Shown one piece after another: positions 1-5,073 of a DNA stretch of 7,706 bases. The stretch is from Chitinophagaceae bacterium (GTDB lineage: Bacteria; Bacteroidota; Bacteroidia; Chitinophagales; Chitinophagaceae), in the NCBI GenBank assembly GCA_025455205.1, contig JALOMZ010000074.1, forward strand, positions 1 through 7,706, in the 5' to 3' direction. Within the stretch, counting starts at the first letter, position 1. Every line of letters starts with the position of its first letter. Position numbers and translations under genes: made by a program. The notes beneath the pieces are model-generated. The model had not been told where the DNA came from, did no database searches, and saw only the letters and a program-made list of their open reading frames with translations.

Positions 1-90
1 ATCCACCACCACCGCCTGGCGGTGCAGGCGGCTGCTGTTTTGGGCAGTAGCGGACACAGCCAGCAGCAGCAAGGGAATCCATTTAACCAT
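1..90 (-). CDS. Exported protein, N-terminal fragment; probable M19 membrane dipeptidase
   Basis: Reading leftwards from an ATG at 90-88, 30 codons stay open to the window edge. The product begins MVKWIPLLLLAVSATAQ: a Lys after the start, a Leu-rich core and an A-T-A-Q end, a typical Bacteroidota Sec signal peptide with cleavage near residue 16 or 17. The next residues are NSSRLHRQAVVVD. In secreted M19 (renal/membrane) dipeptidases the mature protein often starts with a stretch like 'IHxxAIVVDTHND', where the following His and Asp bind zinc. The fragment stops exactly at that Asp, so the family call is inference and the zinc ligands are outside the window. The other nearby ATG, at 94, hits a stop after three codons. 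No Shine-Dalgarno sequence is visible. The gene is divergent from the Crp/Fnr regulator across 133 bp. I am fairly sure it is an exported protein and only moderately sure of the family. Confidence 0.7.
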   Translation of the reverse strand, partial: MVKWIPLLLLAVSATAQNSSRLHRQAVVVD

Positions 91-164
91 GCATCGTTGT
101 TTGACGGAAGGTAAAGCAGGATGCAATACCCGCCGCCGGACATCTGCCACACTGGGATTGGTTC

Positions 165-172
165 TTCATTTG
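165..172 (+). promoter_or_regulatory. Possible -7 box for the Crp/Fnr gene
   Basis: TTCATTTG differs at one position from the Bacteroidota -7 consensus TAnnTTTG. A TCTG at 143-146, 18 bp upstream, is a one-mismatch candidate for the -33 TTTG element. Transcription would start near 178, giving a leader of about 45 nt. This is weak, motif-only evidence. Confidence 0.28.
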
Positions 173-223
173 CCCGGGATTTGGTAACATTGGTGGCGGC
201 ATTAATCCTGCCTGCCCCAAGCC

Positions 224-850
224 ATGGACCTGACCTCTCTGTTGCGCCGGCATTATGCTTTATTAGGGGATGACCTGGTACAGGCCATCGAAACACACGG
301 CACCCATTTTGAAGCCAATGCGGGAACCACGCTCCTGCGCGAAGGGCAGTACGTGAAAGTGGTACCGCTGGTATTGCAGGGTACGGTAAAGGTTTTCAGC
401 CGCACCGAAGAGAAGGAACTTCTGCTTTACTACATCCGGCCCAGTGAGAGTTGTGTAATGAGTTTTGCCGCTGGAATGGGTAATGAGCCCAGCAAGATCA
501 TGGCGATAACGGAGGAAGATACGCAGCTGTTGCTGTTGCCGGTGGAGAAGATACGTGAATGGGTTACTGCATTTCCCCGCATCAACCTGCTTTTTTTTAA
601 CCAATACAACCAGCGGTATGCAGAGCTCATTGATACGATTAACCAATTGCTGTTTCACCGGCTTGACGGCAGAGTGTACGCTTATTTGAAGGAACAGGCG
701 CGGCTACGGAACACCAGCCATCTGGACATCCGCCACCGTCAGATTGCCCGCGACCTGGGCACCGCGCGGGAAGTGATTACCCGGGTTATGAAGCGGCTGG
801 AACAGGAAGGCAGGCTGCGACAGGCAGATGGAATTATTGAATTGTGCTGA
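224..850 (+). CDS. Crp/Fnr-family transcriptional regulator
   Basis: This 208-residue protein has the Crp/Fnr layout: a cyclic-nucleotide-binding-like beta-roll (about 20-115), a long dimerisation helix (about 120-155) and a winged helix-turn-helix (about 165-205). The recognition helix, TAREVITRVMKRLE, keeps Arg182, Glu183 and Arg187. These align with R180, E181 and R185 of E. coli CRP, which read the GTGA half-site. The phosphate-binding segment of the cAMP pocket is not recognisable around residues 80-95 (FAAGMGNEPSKIMA), so cAMP is probably not the ligand. Only Cys77 and Cys208 are present, so no FNR-type N-terminal iron-sulfur cluster is expected. The ATG at 224 gives the usual family length. 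The stop lies in a perfect palindrome, and small membrane-protein genes follow on the same strand, making them plausible targets. The inducing signal cannot be read from the sequence. Confidence 0.93.
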   Translation: MDLTSLLRRHYALLGDDLVQAIETHGTHFEANAGTTLLREGQYVKVVPLVLQGTVKVFSRTEEKELLLYYIRPSESCVMSFAAGMGNEPSKIMAITEEDTQLLLLPVEKIREWVTAFPRINLLFFNQYNQRYAELIDTINQLLFHRLDGRVYAYLKEQARLRNTSHLDIRHRQIARDLGTAREVITRVMKRLEQEGRLRQADGIIELC

Positions 851-876
851 TCTGGTGATGATGGTCACCAGATCAG
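847..876. promoter_or_regulatory. Perfect 12-bp inverted repeat, CRP-type operator candidate
   Basis: CTGATCTGGTGA (847-858) and TCACCAGATCAG (865-876) are exact reverse complements around a 6-bp centre. Read as an operator it is GGTGA-N6-TCACC, the spacing of Crp/Fnr sites with the GTGA core of CRP. Its centre (861.5) is about 41 bp upstream of the start predicted from the -7-like box at 892-899. It could instead be a transcript hairpin at the regulator's 3' end, because it overlaps the stop codon (848-850). No T-run follows it, so it is a poor intrinsic terminator. Confidence 0.6.
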
Positions 877-891
877 ATGAACAGCGGCTGT

Positions 892-899
892 TAGTTTTA
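892..899 (+). promoter_or_regulatory. Possible -7 box for the small membrane-protein genes
   Basis: TAGTTTTA differs from TAnnTTTG only in its last base. No TTTG-like -33 element lies 19-21 bp upstream; the CRP-like palindrome sits there instead, as expected for an activator-dependent promoter. The predicted transcription start is about 903, so the mRNA would begin at or almost at the ATG at 904. Confidence 0.33.
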
Positions 900-903
900 T
901 CGC

Positions 904-999
904 ATGAAAAATAAATGGTGGCGATTGGCCCTGGTCTGCCTGCTGTGCGTACTGGTTGCCTGGGGCGTGGCAAGGCTGATCGCATCCATCCAACACTAA
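904..999 (+). CDS. Small single-pass membrane protein (31 aa), hypothetical
   Basis: ATG at 904 to TAA at 997-999 encodes MKNKWWRLALVCLLCV followed by LVAWGVARLIASIQH. A basic, aromatic N-terminus (KNKWWR) precedes one hydrophobic segment (about 8-23) and a short polar tail, suggesting a single transmembrane helix with the N-terminus inside. Cys12 and Cys15 form a CxxC inside the hydrophobic stretch. It lies 53 bp after the regulator and 29 bp before the DUF2892 gene, on the same strand. I recognise no family. The start-stop geometry, membrane character and position support a real gene, but an open frame this short can arise by chance. Confidence 0.5.
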   Translation: MKNKWWRLALVCLLCVLVAWGVARLIASIQH

Positions 1000-1028
1000 A
1001 TCATTTCTAACCACAAAATCCAATCATC

Positions 1029-1232
1029 ATGAAGAAGAACATGGGCGCTGCCGACCGTATCATTCGGGTTGTACTGGCTGCTCTATTTGCTGTGCTGTAT
1101 TTCACCGGCACTGTTACCGGCACCCTGGGCATGGTGCTGCTGGTGCTGGGCGGTGTTTTCCTGGCCACCAGTCTCATCAGTTTCTGCCCCCTGTATACAT
1201 TGGTGGGTATCAGCACCTGCCCCAAAAAATAA
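1029..1232 (+). CDS. DUF2892 / YgaP-like inner-membrane protein (copy 1)
   Basis: This 67-residue protein has the DUF2892 layout found alone in many bacteria and as the C-terminal membrane part of E. coli YgaP. A basic amphipathic start, KKNMGAADRIIRV, is followed by two hydrophobic helices (about 14-28 and 31-50) forming a hairpin, then FCPLYTLVGISTC. Cys53 and Cys64 in that last segment are the likely functional residues; whether they form a disulfide or bind a ligand is unknown. In YgaP this domain anchors a rhodanese, but no rhodanese is encoded here. The ATG at 1029 gives the normal family N-terminus. The gene is probably cotranscribed with the miniprotein upstream and is closed by the terminator at 1254-1291. 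Confidence 0.9.
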   Translation: MKKNMGAADRIIRVVLAALFAVLYFTGTVTGTLGMVLLVLGGVFLATSLISFCPLYTLVGISTCPKK

Positions 1233-1253
1233 TGGAGCGTTGCTGCAAAGCTG

Positions 1254-1291
1254 GCCGGCCGCAGGGAATGCCTCTGCAGCCGGCTTTTTTT
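1254..1291 (+). terminator. Rho-independent terminator after DUF2892 copy 1
   Basis: GCCGGCCGCAG (1254-1264) pairs with CTGCAGCCGGC (1274-1284) as an 11-position stem with one C-A mismatch and a 9-nt loop. Seven T residues follow (1285-1291). It lies 22 bp after the stop of DUF2892 copy 1 and separates it from copy 2. Confidence 0.9.
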
Positions 1292-1332
1292 ATGCATCCT
1301 GCCATGCTTGTAATCTTCGTATTTTGCTTCCT

Positions 1333-1578
1333 GTGAAACGATATTTCCGTAAAAATATGGGCCGCACCGACCGGATTATCAGGGTATCCCTGGCCGTTTT
1401 GTTTTTCGCCCTGTATTACACAGACACCATTACCGGTGTGTTGGGCCTGGTGTTGCTGGTGCTGGGCATTGCCTTCGTCACCATCAGCCTGTTTTCATTC
1501 TGCCCATTCTATCCGCTGCTGGGTGTCAACACCTGCCGCAAAGCTGCCACTGGTGAGCGGACCGATGAGAAGCGTTGA
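1333..1578 (+). CDS. DUF2892 / YgaP-like inner-membrane protein (copy 2)
   Basis: This is a paralogue of the gene at 1029-1232, with about 41 identities in 66 aligned residues by hand count. It shares NMG-x-x-DRIIRV, two hydrophobic helices, and SFCP...TC with the two conserved cysteines (Cys57 and Cys68 from the GTG start). It carries an extra charged tail, AATGERTDEKR. I chose the GTG at 1333 because it gives a basic leader before the conserved KNMG motif, as in copy 1. The alternative is ATG at 1357, which begins inside that motif and gives 73 residues. The frame stays open far upstream, back through copy 1, but that part does not resemble a protein. It is probably transcribed separately: a terminator lies upstream, and TATTTTGC at 1320-1327 resembles a shortened -7 box. 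The biological role of the family is unclear. Confidence 0.83.
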   Translation: MKRYFRKNMGRTDRIIRVSLAVLFFALYYTDTITGVLGLVLLVLGIAFVTISLFSFCPFYPLLGVNTCRKAATGERTDEKR

Positions 1579-1644
1579 ATGGGGTGGGTTGTTAACTGGT
1601 AAAAATCTGCCGGCCTCCGCATGAATGGCATATTGCGGCTTTCC

Positions 1645-1670
1645 TTACATTTATCGTTGACTAAATGTAA
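1645..1670. promoter_or_regulatory. Perfect 9-bp inverted repeat upstream of the acyl-CoA synthetase; operator candidate
   Basis: TTACATTTA (1645-1653) and TAAATGTAA (1662-1670) are exact reverse complements with an 8-bp spacer, ending 8 bp before the start codon. The left arm contains TACATTTA, one mismatch from the -7 consensus TAnnTTTG, so the repeat may cover the promoter and start site. TetR- or GntR-type repressors often control fatty-acid genes through palindromes of this size. No such repressor gene is visible in the window. Confidence 0.5.
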
Positions 1671-1679
1671 CCAACGATA
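1652..1679. repeat. Second inverted repeat, interleaved with the first and touching the start codon
   Basis: TATCGTTG (1652-1659) and CAACGATA (1672-1679) are exact reverse complements, 12 bp apart. The left arm overlaps the left arm of the 1645-1670 repeat by two bases, and the right arm ends on the A of the ATG. The A-B-A'-B' order means the two pairings cannot nest. Confidence 0.45.
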
Positions 1680-3319
1680 TGCAATCGCCTTTACATGCCT
1701 TCCTGCACTGGGAGCAACAAATGCCCGATAAGATTTTCCTGCGCCAGCCTTTTGAGGAGGGCATGCGCACCTGGACCTGGCGCCAGTGCGGCGATGAGGT
1801 GCGGCGCATAGCCCGCGCCTTGCAGCAGATGGGATTGCAGCGCGGCGACCGGGTGGCCCTCCTGTCGAAGAATTGTGCCCACTGGATCATGGCCGACCTG
1901 GCCATCATGATGGGCGGTTTTGTGAGCGTACCCCTCTATGCCACCATTACGGCAGATACCATTCTGCAGATTCTGGAACACAGTGGCAGCAAAGCCATCC
2001 TGGTGGGCAAGCTGGATCATTTTGCCACGCAGGCAGCCGGCATACCGGAGTCGGTGGCAGACATACATGTGGAGGCCTATGGCAACCGCGGCACCTACAG
2101 CTGGGAAGTCTTGTTGCAGGAGCATGCGCCCCTCACAGAACCTATGCTGCCTTCCGGGGATGATGAATTGCTCACCATCATGTATACCTCCGGTACCACC
2201 GGCAATCCCAAGGGGGTGATGCATTCGGTGGGCACCTTCCGCAGTGTCACCGAACTGCTCACCCATATCGGCATTCAGGAGCACCCCGATATTTTCAGTT
2301 TCCTGCCGCTCAGTCATATTGCCGAACGCATAGGCATTGAGATCACCGGCATTGTGCGCGGCGGCAGTTTCTCCTTTCCCTATTCCCTGGAAAGCTTTGC
2401 TGCCGACCTGCAGGCGGCACAGCCCACCCACTTTTTTGCCGTGCCCCGTCTCTGGCAGAAGTTTCGCGAAAAGGTGAATGAAAAGCTGCCCGAAGAAAAG
2501 CTGCGCCGTCTCTTGCGCATCCCCATCCTCAGCAGCATCGTGAAGAGGAAGATCCGCAAGAGCCTGGGCCTCTCGCGGGCCACCCGCATTTTTGTGGGTG
2601 CGGCACCCATATCTGTGGAACTGCTGGAATGGTACAAGCGGCTGGGCATTGAGATCCTCCAGGCCTATGCCATGACAGAAGATTGCATCTACGGCCACTT
2701 CAACCTGCCGGGGGCCAATAAGCTCGGCACCGTGGGCCGGCCACTGCCGGGCCTGCTAACCCGTATCAGCCCGGAGGGCGAAATACAGGTAAAATGTACC
2801 GGCGTCATGAAAGGATACTACAATGAGCCCGAGCTGACAGCAGAGGTGTTCACAAACGACGGATACCTCCGCACCGGCGACAGAGGGGAGTACGACAGCG
2901 AAGGATACCTCAGCATCACAGGCCGGCTGAAAGACCAATTCAAAACCGACAAAGGAAAATACATTGCCCCCGGGCCCATCGAGCTCGAATTGCTGGCACA
3001 CTCCTATATCGACCAGGTATGCGTGGTGGGCATGGGCATTCCACAGCCCATTGCTCTGACCATCCTGTCGGCCGAAGGGGTGGAAGGGGTAGACCGCCAT
3101 GCCATTGAAAAAAGCCTGGTCACCGCTGTGGCGCGCCTTAATACCACCCTTCAGTCATACGAGCGTATTGAGAAGGTGGTCATTTTGCCCGAACCCTGGA
3201 CGGTGGAGAACGGTCTGATGACCCCCACCCTCAAGGTGAAGCGGAATGAACTGGAAAAAATTTACCTCGGCCGCTACCCCGAATGGTACCATCAGCCGGG
3301 CGAGGTGATATGGGTATGA
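1679..3319 (+). CDS. Long-chain acyl-CoA synthetase (AMP-forming)
   Basis: This 546-residue adenylate-forming enzyme activates fatty acids to acyl-CoA through an acyl-AMP intermediate, feeding lipid synthesis or beta-oxidation. Visible core motifs are the phosphate-binding YTSGTTGNPKGV (169-180), QAYAMTED (328-335), YLRTGDRG with the ribose-binding Asp401 (396-403), the hinge TGRLKDQFKTDKGKYIAP (414-431), and MTPTLKVKR near the C-terminus with the presumed catalytic Lys519. FLPLSHIAER and the TDKGKYIAP hinge resemble the long-chain (ACSL/bubblegum) branch rather than acetyl-CoA synthetase. At 546 residues it is somewhat shorter than many family members of about 590-600, but all core motifs are present. 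The ATG at 1679 follows the interleaved inverted repeats, and no Shine-Dalgarno sequence is seen. gldB starts 68 bp after its stop. Chain-length preference cannot be read from the sequence. Confidence 0.95.
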   Translation: MQSPLHAFLHWEQQMPDKIFLRQPFEEGMRTWTWRQCGDEVRRIARALQQMGLQRGDRVALLSKNCAHWIMADLAIMMGGFVSVPLYATITADTILQILEHSGSKAILVGKLDHFATQAAGIPESVADIHVEAYGNRGTYSWEVLLQEHAPLTEPMLPSGDDELLTIMYTSGTTGNPKGVMHSVGTFRSVTELLTHIGIQEHPDIFSFLPLSHIAERIGIEITGIVRGGSFSFPYSLESFAADLQAAQPTHFFAVPRLWQKFREKVNEKLPEEKLRRLLRIPILSSIVKRKIRKSLGLSRATRIFVGAAPISVELLEWYKRLGIEILQAYAMTEDCIYGHFNLPGANKLGTVGRPLPGLLTRISPEGEIQVKCTGVMKGYYNEPELTAEVFTNDGYLRTGDRGEYDSEGYLSITGRLKDQFKTDKGKYIAPGPIELELLAHSYIDQVCVVGMGIPQPIALTILSAEGVEGVDRHAIEKSLVTAVARLNTTLQSYERIEKVVILPEPWTVENGLMTPTLKVKRNELEKIYLGRYPEWYHQPGEVIWV

Positions 3320-3387
3320 TTATCCGGCCTGGCTTATTTGGGAAATCCTTGCACACCAAAGTGCTGCCGAAGGCCGTTTTTTGCAGC

Positions 3388-4431
3388 ATGATGCGTTTAT
3401 CCCTTTGGCTGTTCATGTTTACAGCTTTCCTGTCGGCCTGCCGATCGGGTGAGGCTGTGCCGGATGTGTCTGACCTGGCCGCTCAAACCGTGGTCAGGCG
3501 CTTTGATCAGGATTTCTTTGCCCTGGATACCAATAATTTGCCCCAGGGCCTCCAGCGCCTGCAGCAGCAATACCCTCAGTTTATGACCCAGTACCTGGGC
3601 TTTGTGCTGGGTATCAACCCGCAGGATCCACGGTCCCTGGATGCCATCCGGGCTTTCCTGCACAGCTACCGCGGCATTTACGATACGGCCCGGCAGGTGG
3701 CGGACCAATGGCTGCCACAGATGGAGGAAGACCTGCAACTGGGGCTGCGGCTCATGCAGCATTATTTCCCGGGCTGGAAGCCGGAACAGCCTTTTGAGAT
3801 CATTCCCTTTATTGGTCCTATGGATGCCTATGAACCATTTGCCATTGGCGACTATGGTGATGTGCGCACCCCAACCGGCGTGGGTGTGGCCATGCAGTTG
3901 CACCTGGGAGGCAACGCATCGGTATATGAAGCCGGCCGGCAGGGCGGGGCCTTATACGATTATCAAACCCGTCGATTCACACCTGAAATGATGGCGGTGA
4001 ATGCCTTGAAGAATGTAGTGGAAGATGCATTTCCCTACCGCGCCGCCGGCCTCACCCTGGTGGAAGAAATGGTGGAAAAGGGAAAGCGCCTTTATGTTTT
4101 GAAAAAGCTGATGCCTGATACCCCCGACTCGCTGCAGCTGGGCTATACAGCGGCCCAGTTGAAGGGTTGCGAGGCCAATGAGGCCCTTATCTGGAATTTC
4201 TTTGTGAAGAACGACCTGCTATTCAGCAAGGAGGCACTCATTAACCAGAATTACATCAAAGACGGTCCCAAAACCCAGGAACTGGGCGAAGGGGCGCCCG
4301 GATACATCGGATTGTTTGTAGGTCGCAAGATTGTGGAGTCGTATATGCAGAAAAACCAGGGCACCACCCTGGAAACCCTGATGAAAATGCCGGCCCGGGA
4401 GGTGTTTGACCTGTCGGCCTACAAGCCTTAG
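3388..4431 (+). CDS. gldB: GldB-type gliding-motility lipoprotein
   Basis: From ATG 3388 the product is 347 residues and starts with a lipoprotein signal: MMRLSLWLFMFTAFLSAC, lipobox LSAC, lipidated Cys18. The frame extends upstream to an ATG at 3283, inside the acyl-CoA synthetase gene. That start would add 35 residues before the signal and bury it, so 3388 (or 3391) is preferred. GldB-like features include VRRFDQDFFALD early in the mature protein, the LVEEMVEKGKRLYVL segment, PGYIGLFVGRKIVESYM (about 304-320), and a C-terminal LSAYKP resembling the SKYKP end of known GldB proteins. No HExxH zinc motif is seen. In Flavobacterium johnsoniae GldB is an envelope lipoprotein needed for gliding, a process linked to type IX secretion; orthologues also occur in non-gliding species. 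The neighbours here are not gld genes. Confidence 0.85.
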   Translation: MMRLSLWLFMFTAFLSACRSGEAVPDVSDLAAQTVVRRFDQDFFALDTNNLPQGLQRLQQQYPQFMTQYLGFVLGINPQDPRSLDAIRAFLHSYRGIYDTARQVADQWLPQMEEDLQLGLRLMQHYFPGWKPEQPFEIIPFIGPMDAYEPFAIGDYGDVRTPTGVGVAMQLHLGGNASVYEAGRQGGALYDYQTRRFTPEMMAVNALKNVVEDAFPYRAAGLTLVEEMVEKGKRLYVLKKLMPDTPDSLQLGYTAAQLKGCEANEALIWNFFVKNDLLFSKEALINQNYIKDGPKTQELGEGAPGYIGLFVGRKIVESYMQKNQGTTLETLMKMPAREVFDLSAYKP

Positions 4432-4449
4432 GTCTGTTTGCGCACCAAC

Positions 4450-4469
4450 TCCAGCATTTGACAGCTGGA
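4450..4469. repeat. Weak 6-bp hairpin between convergent gldB and apaG
   Basis: TCCAGC (4450-4455) pairs with GCTGGA (4464-4469) around an 8-nt loop. It lies 18 bp after gldB and 33 bp from the end of apaG. There is no T-run on either strand, so it is at most a weak 3'-end structure. Confidence 0.3.
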
Positions 4470-4475
4470 ACGACC

Positions 4476-4503
4476 AGTAATCAATAATTAATAATCAGTA
4501 ATC
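4476..4503. repeat. Four tandem degenerate 7-bp repeats, A(A/G)TAAT(C/T)
   Basis: Four consecutive heptamers read AGTAATC, AATAATT, AATAATC and AGTAATC, with a partial fifth unit AATTAGC. The tract fills the gap between the gldB and apaG 3' ends and runs into the apaG stop codon (4502-4504). A second 7-bp-periodic tract lies after icd. Confidence 0.7.
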
Positions 4504-4888
4504 AATTAGCCTTCATGGGGGCAATCAGATCGAATGCGGGGATCTGCACACGGAATTCCCGCTGATCGAGCAGGTTGGTCATGAAGTAATGCCCCCACAT
4601 CTTCCCCATTTCGCTCTTGAGGTTGCAGCCGCTTACGTACTGGAAGGTTTCGCCCGGCGTAAGAATAGGCTGCTGGCCCACCACTCCATCGCCATCCACT
4701 TCCCGGTATTCTCCGCAACTGTCGAAAATATCCCAGTGCCGGCGCATCAGCTGCACCGAAAATGCGTTATGGTTCTCCAGGGTGATGCGGTAGGCGAACA
4801 TGAATTCCTGCTGCATCGGATTGCTGAAGTCCGGCTGGTAAAAGGTTTCCACCGTTATTTCTACCCCCTGTGTTATGAGCGAATGCAT
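4502..4888 (-). CDS. apaG: ApaG protein (DUF525 domain)
   Basis: This 128-residue protein is a full-length ApaG, a single fibronectin-III-like beta-sandwich domain. Its hallmarks are MRRHWDIFDSCG (about 48-59), the glycine-rich GDGVVGQQP (66-74), LTPGETFQYVSGC (about 76-88), and a MWGHYFM segment where relatives often have MxGxYxM. ApaG is annotated as a cobalt/magnesium efflux-associated protein because of a Salmonella corD phenotype. A related domain occurs in some eukaryotic F-box proteins, and the biochemical role is still uncertain. Unlike in Enterobacteria there is no adjacent apaH or ksgA. It is convergent with gldB, and its stop codon lies in the heptamer-repeat tract. It is divergent from icd across 185 bp; no clear -7 box for apaG was found there. 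Confidence 0.95.
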   Translation of the reverse strand: MHSLITQGVEITVETFYQPDFSNPMQQEFMFAYRITLENHNAFSVQLMRRHWDIFDSCGEYREVDGDGVVGQQPILTPGETFQYVSGCNLKSEMGKMWGHYFMTNLLDQREFRVQIPAFDLIAPMKAN

Positions 4889-5015
4889 CAGGCAATGGGT
4901 TCAGATGAATGAATATACGCTCTATTTAACCCCGTGTTTCCAAAAAAGTTGTTAGAGAATGCCAGCGGGTTATAAAATAGGGCCCAAACTTAAAACGGCA
5001 GAAGTATAGCCCCCT

Positions 5016-5023
5016 TACTTTTG
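5016..5023 (+). promoter_or_regulatory. -7 box of the icd promoter
   Basis: TACTTTTG matches the Bacteroidota -7 consensus TAnnTTTG exactly. No good TTTG -33 element is seen 19-21 bp upstream. Transcription would start near 5028, leaving a leader of about 45 nt. An E. coli-like pair, TTGTTA (4949-4954) and TATAAA (4971-4976) with a 16-bp gap, lies upstream but is less convincing in this phylum. Confidence 0.55.
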
Positions 5024-5062
5024 CAGCAATTTTTTTGCGGCCACCACCGCGCTTACCTAAAC

Positions 5063-5067
5063 AAGGG
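5063..5067 (+). promoter_or_regulatory. icd: Shine-Dalgarno-like site fixing the icd start
   Basis: AAGGG lies 6 nt before the ATG at 5074. It supports that start over the in-frame TTG at 5035, which would add 13 residues (MRPPPRLPKQGII) not expected in the family. Confidence 0.4.
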
Positions 5068-5073
5068 ATAATC

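Noticed and set aside
880..892. AACAGCGGCTGTT palindrome followed by AGTTTTAT, as a terminator of the regulator gene
   Set aside because: As a hairpin it has a 5-bp stem and only a short, interrupted T stretch. The T-rich part fits a -7 box better.
1069..1332. Upstream extension of the DUF2892 copy 2 frame through copy 1
   Set aside because: The extra residues are a Cys/Trp-rich out-of-frame reading of copy 1 and cross its terminator. The family N-terminus begins only at about 1333.
1617..1638. CCGCA/TGCGG hairpin after DUF2892 copy 2
   Set aside because: It is 5 bp with a 12-nt loop and no proper T-run, too weak to call a terminator.
1691..2698. A 335-codon antisense open frame inside the acyl-CoA synthetase gene
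   Set aside because: Same cause: it is in codon register with a gene that avoids TTA, CTA and TCA there. The predicted product is low-complexity and has no recognisable domain.
3322..3383. Possible terminator between the acyl-CoA synthetase and gldB (GCC-GAA-GGC near a T-run)
   Set aside because: The stem is only 3 bp, with other short pairings such as GCAC/GTGC. The T-run at 3377-3382 may equally be part of a poor -7 box (GTTTTTTG, two mismatches).
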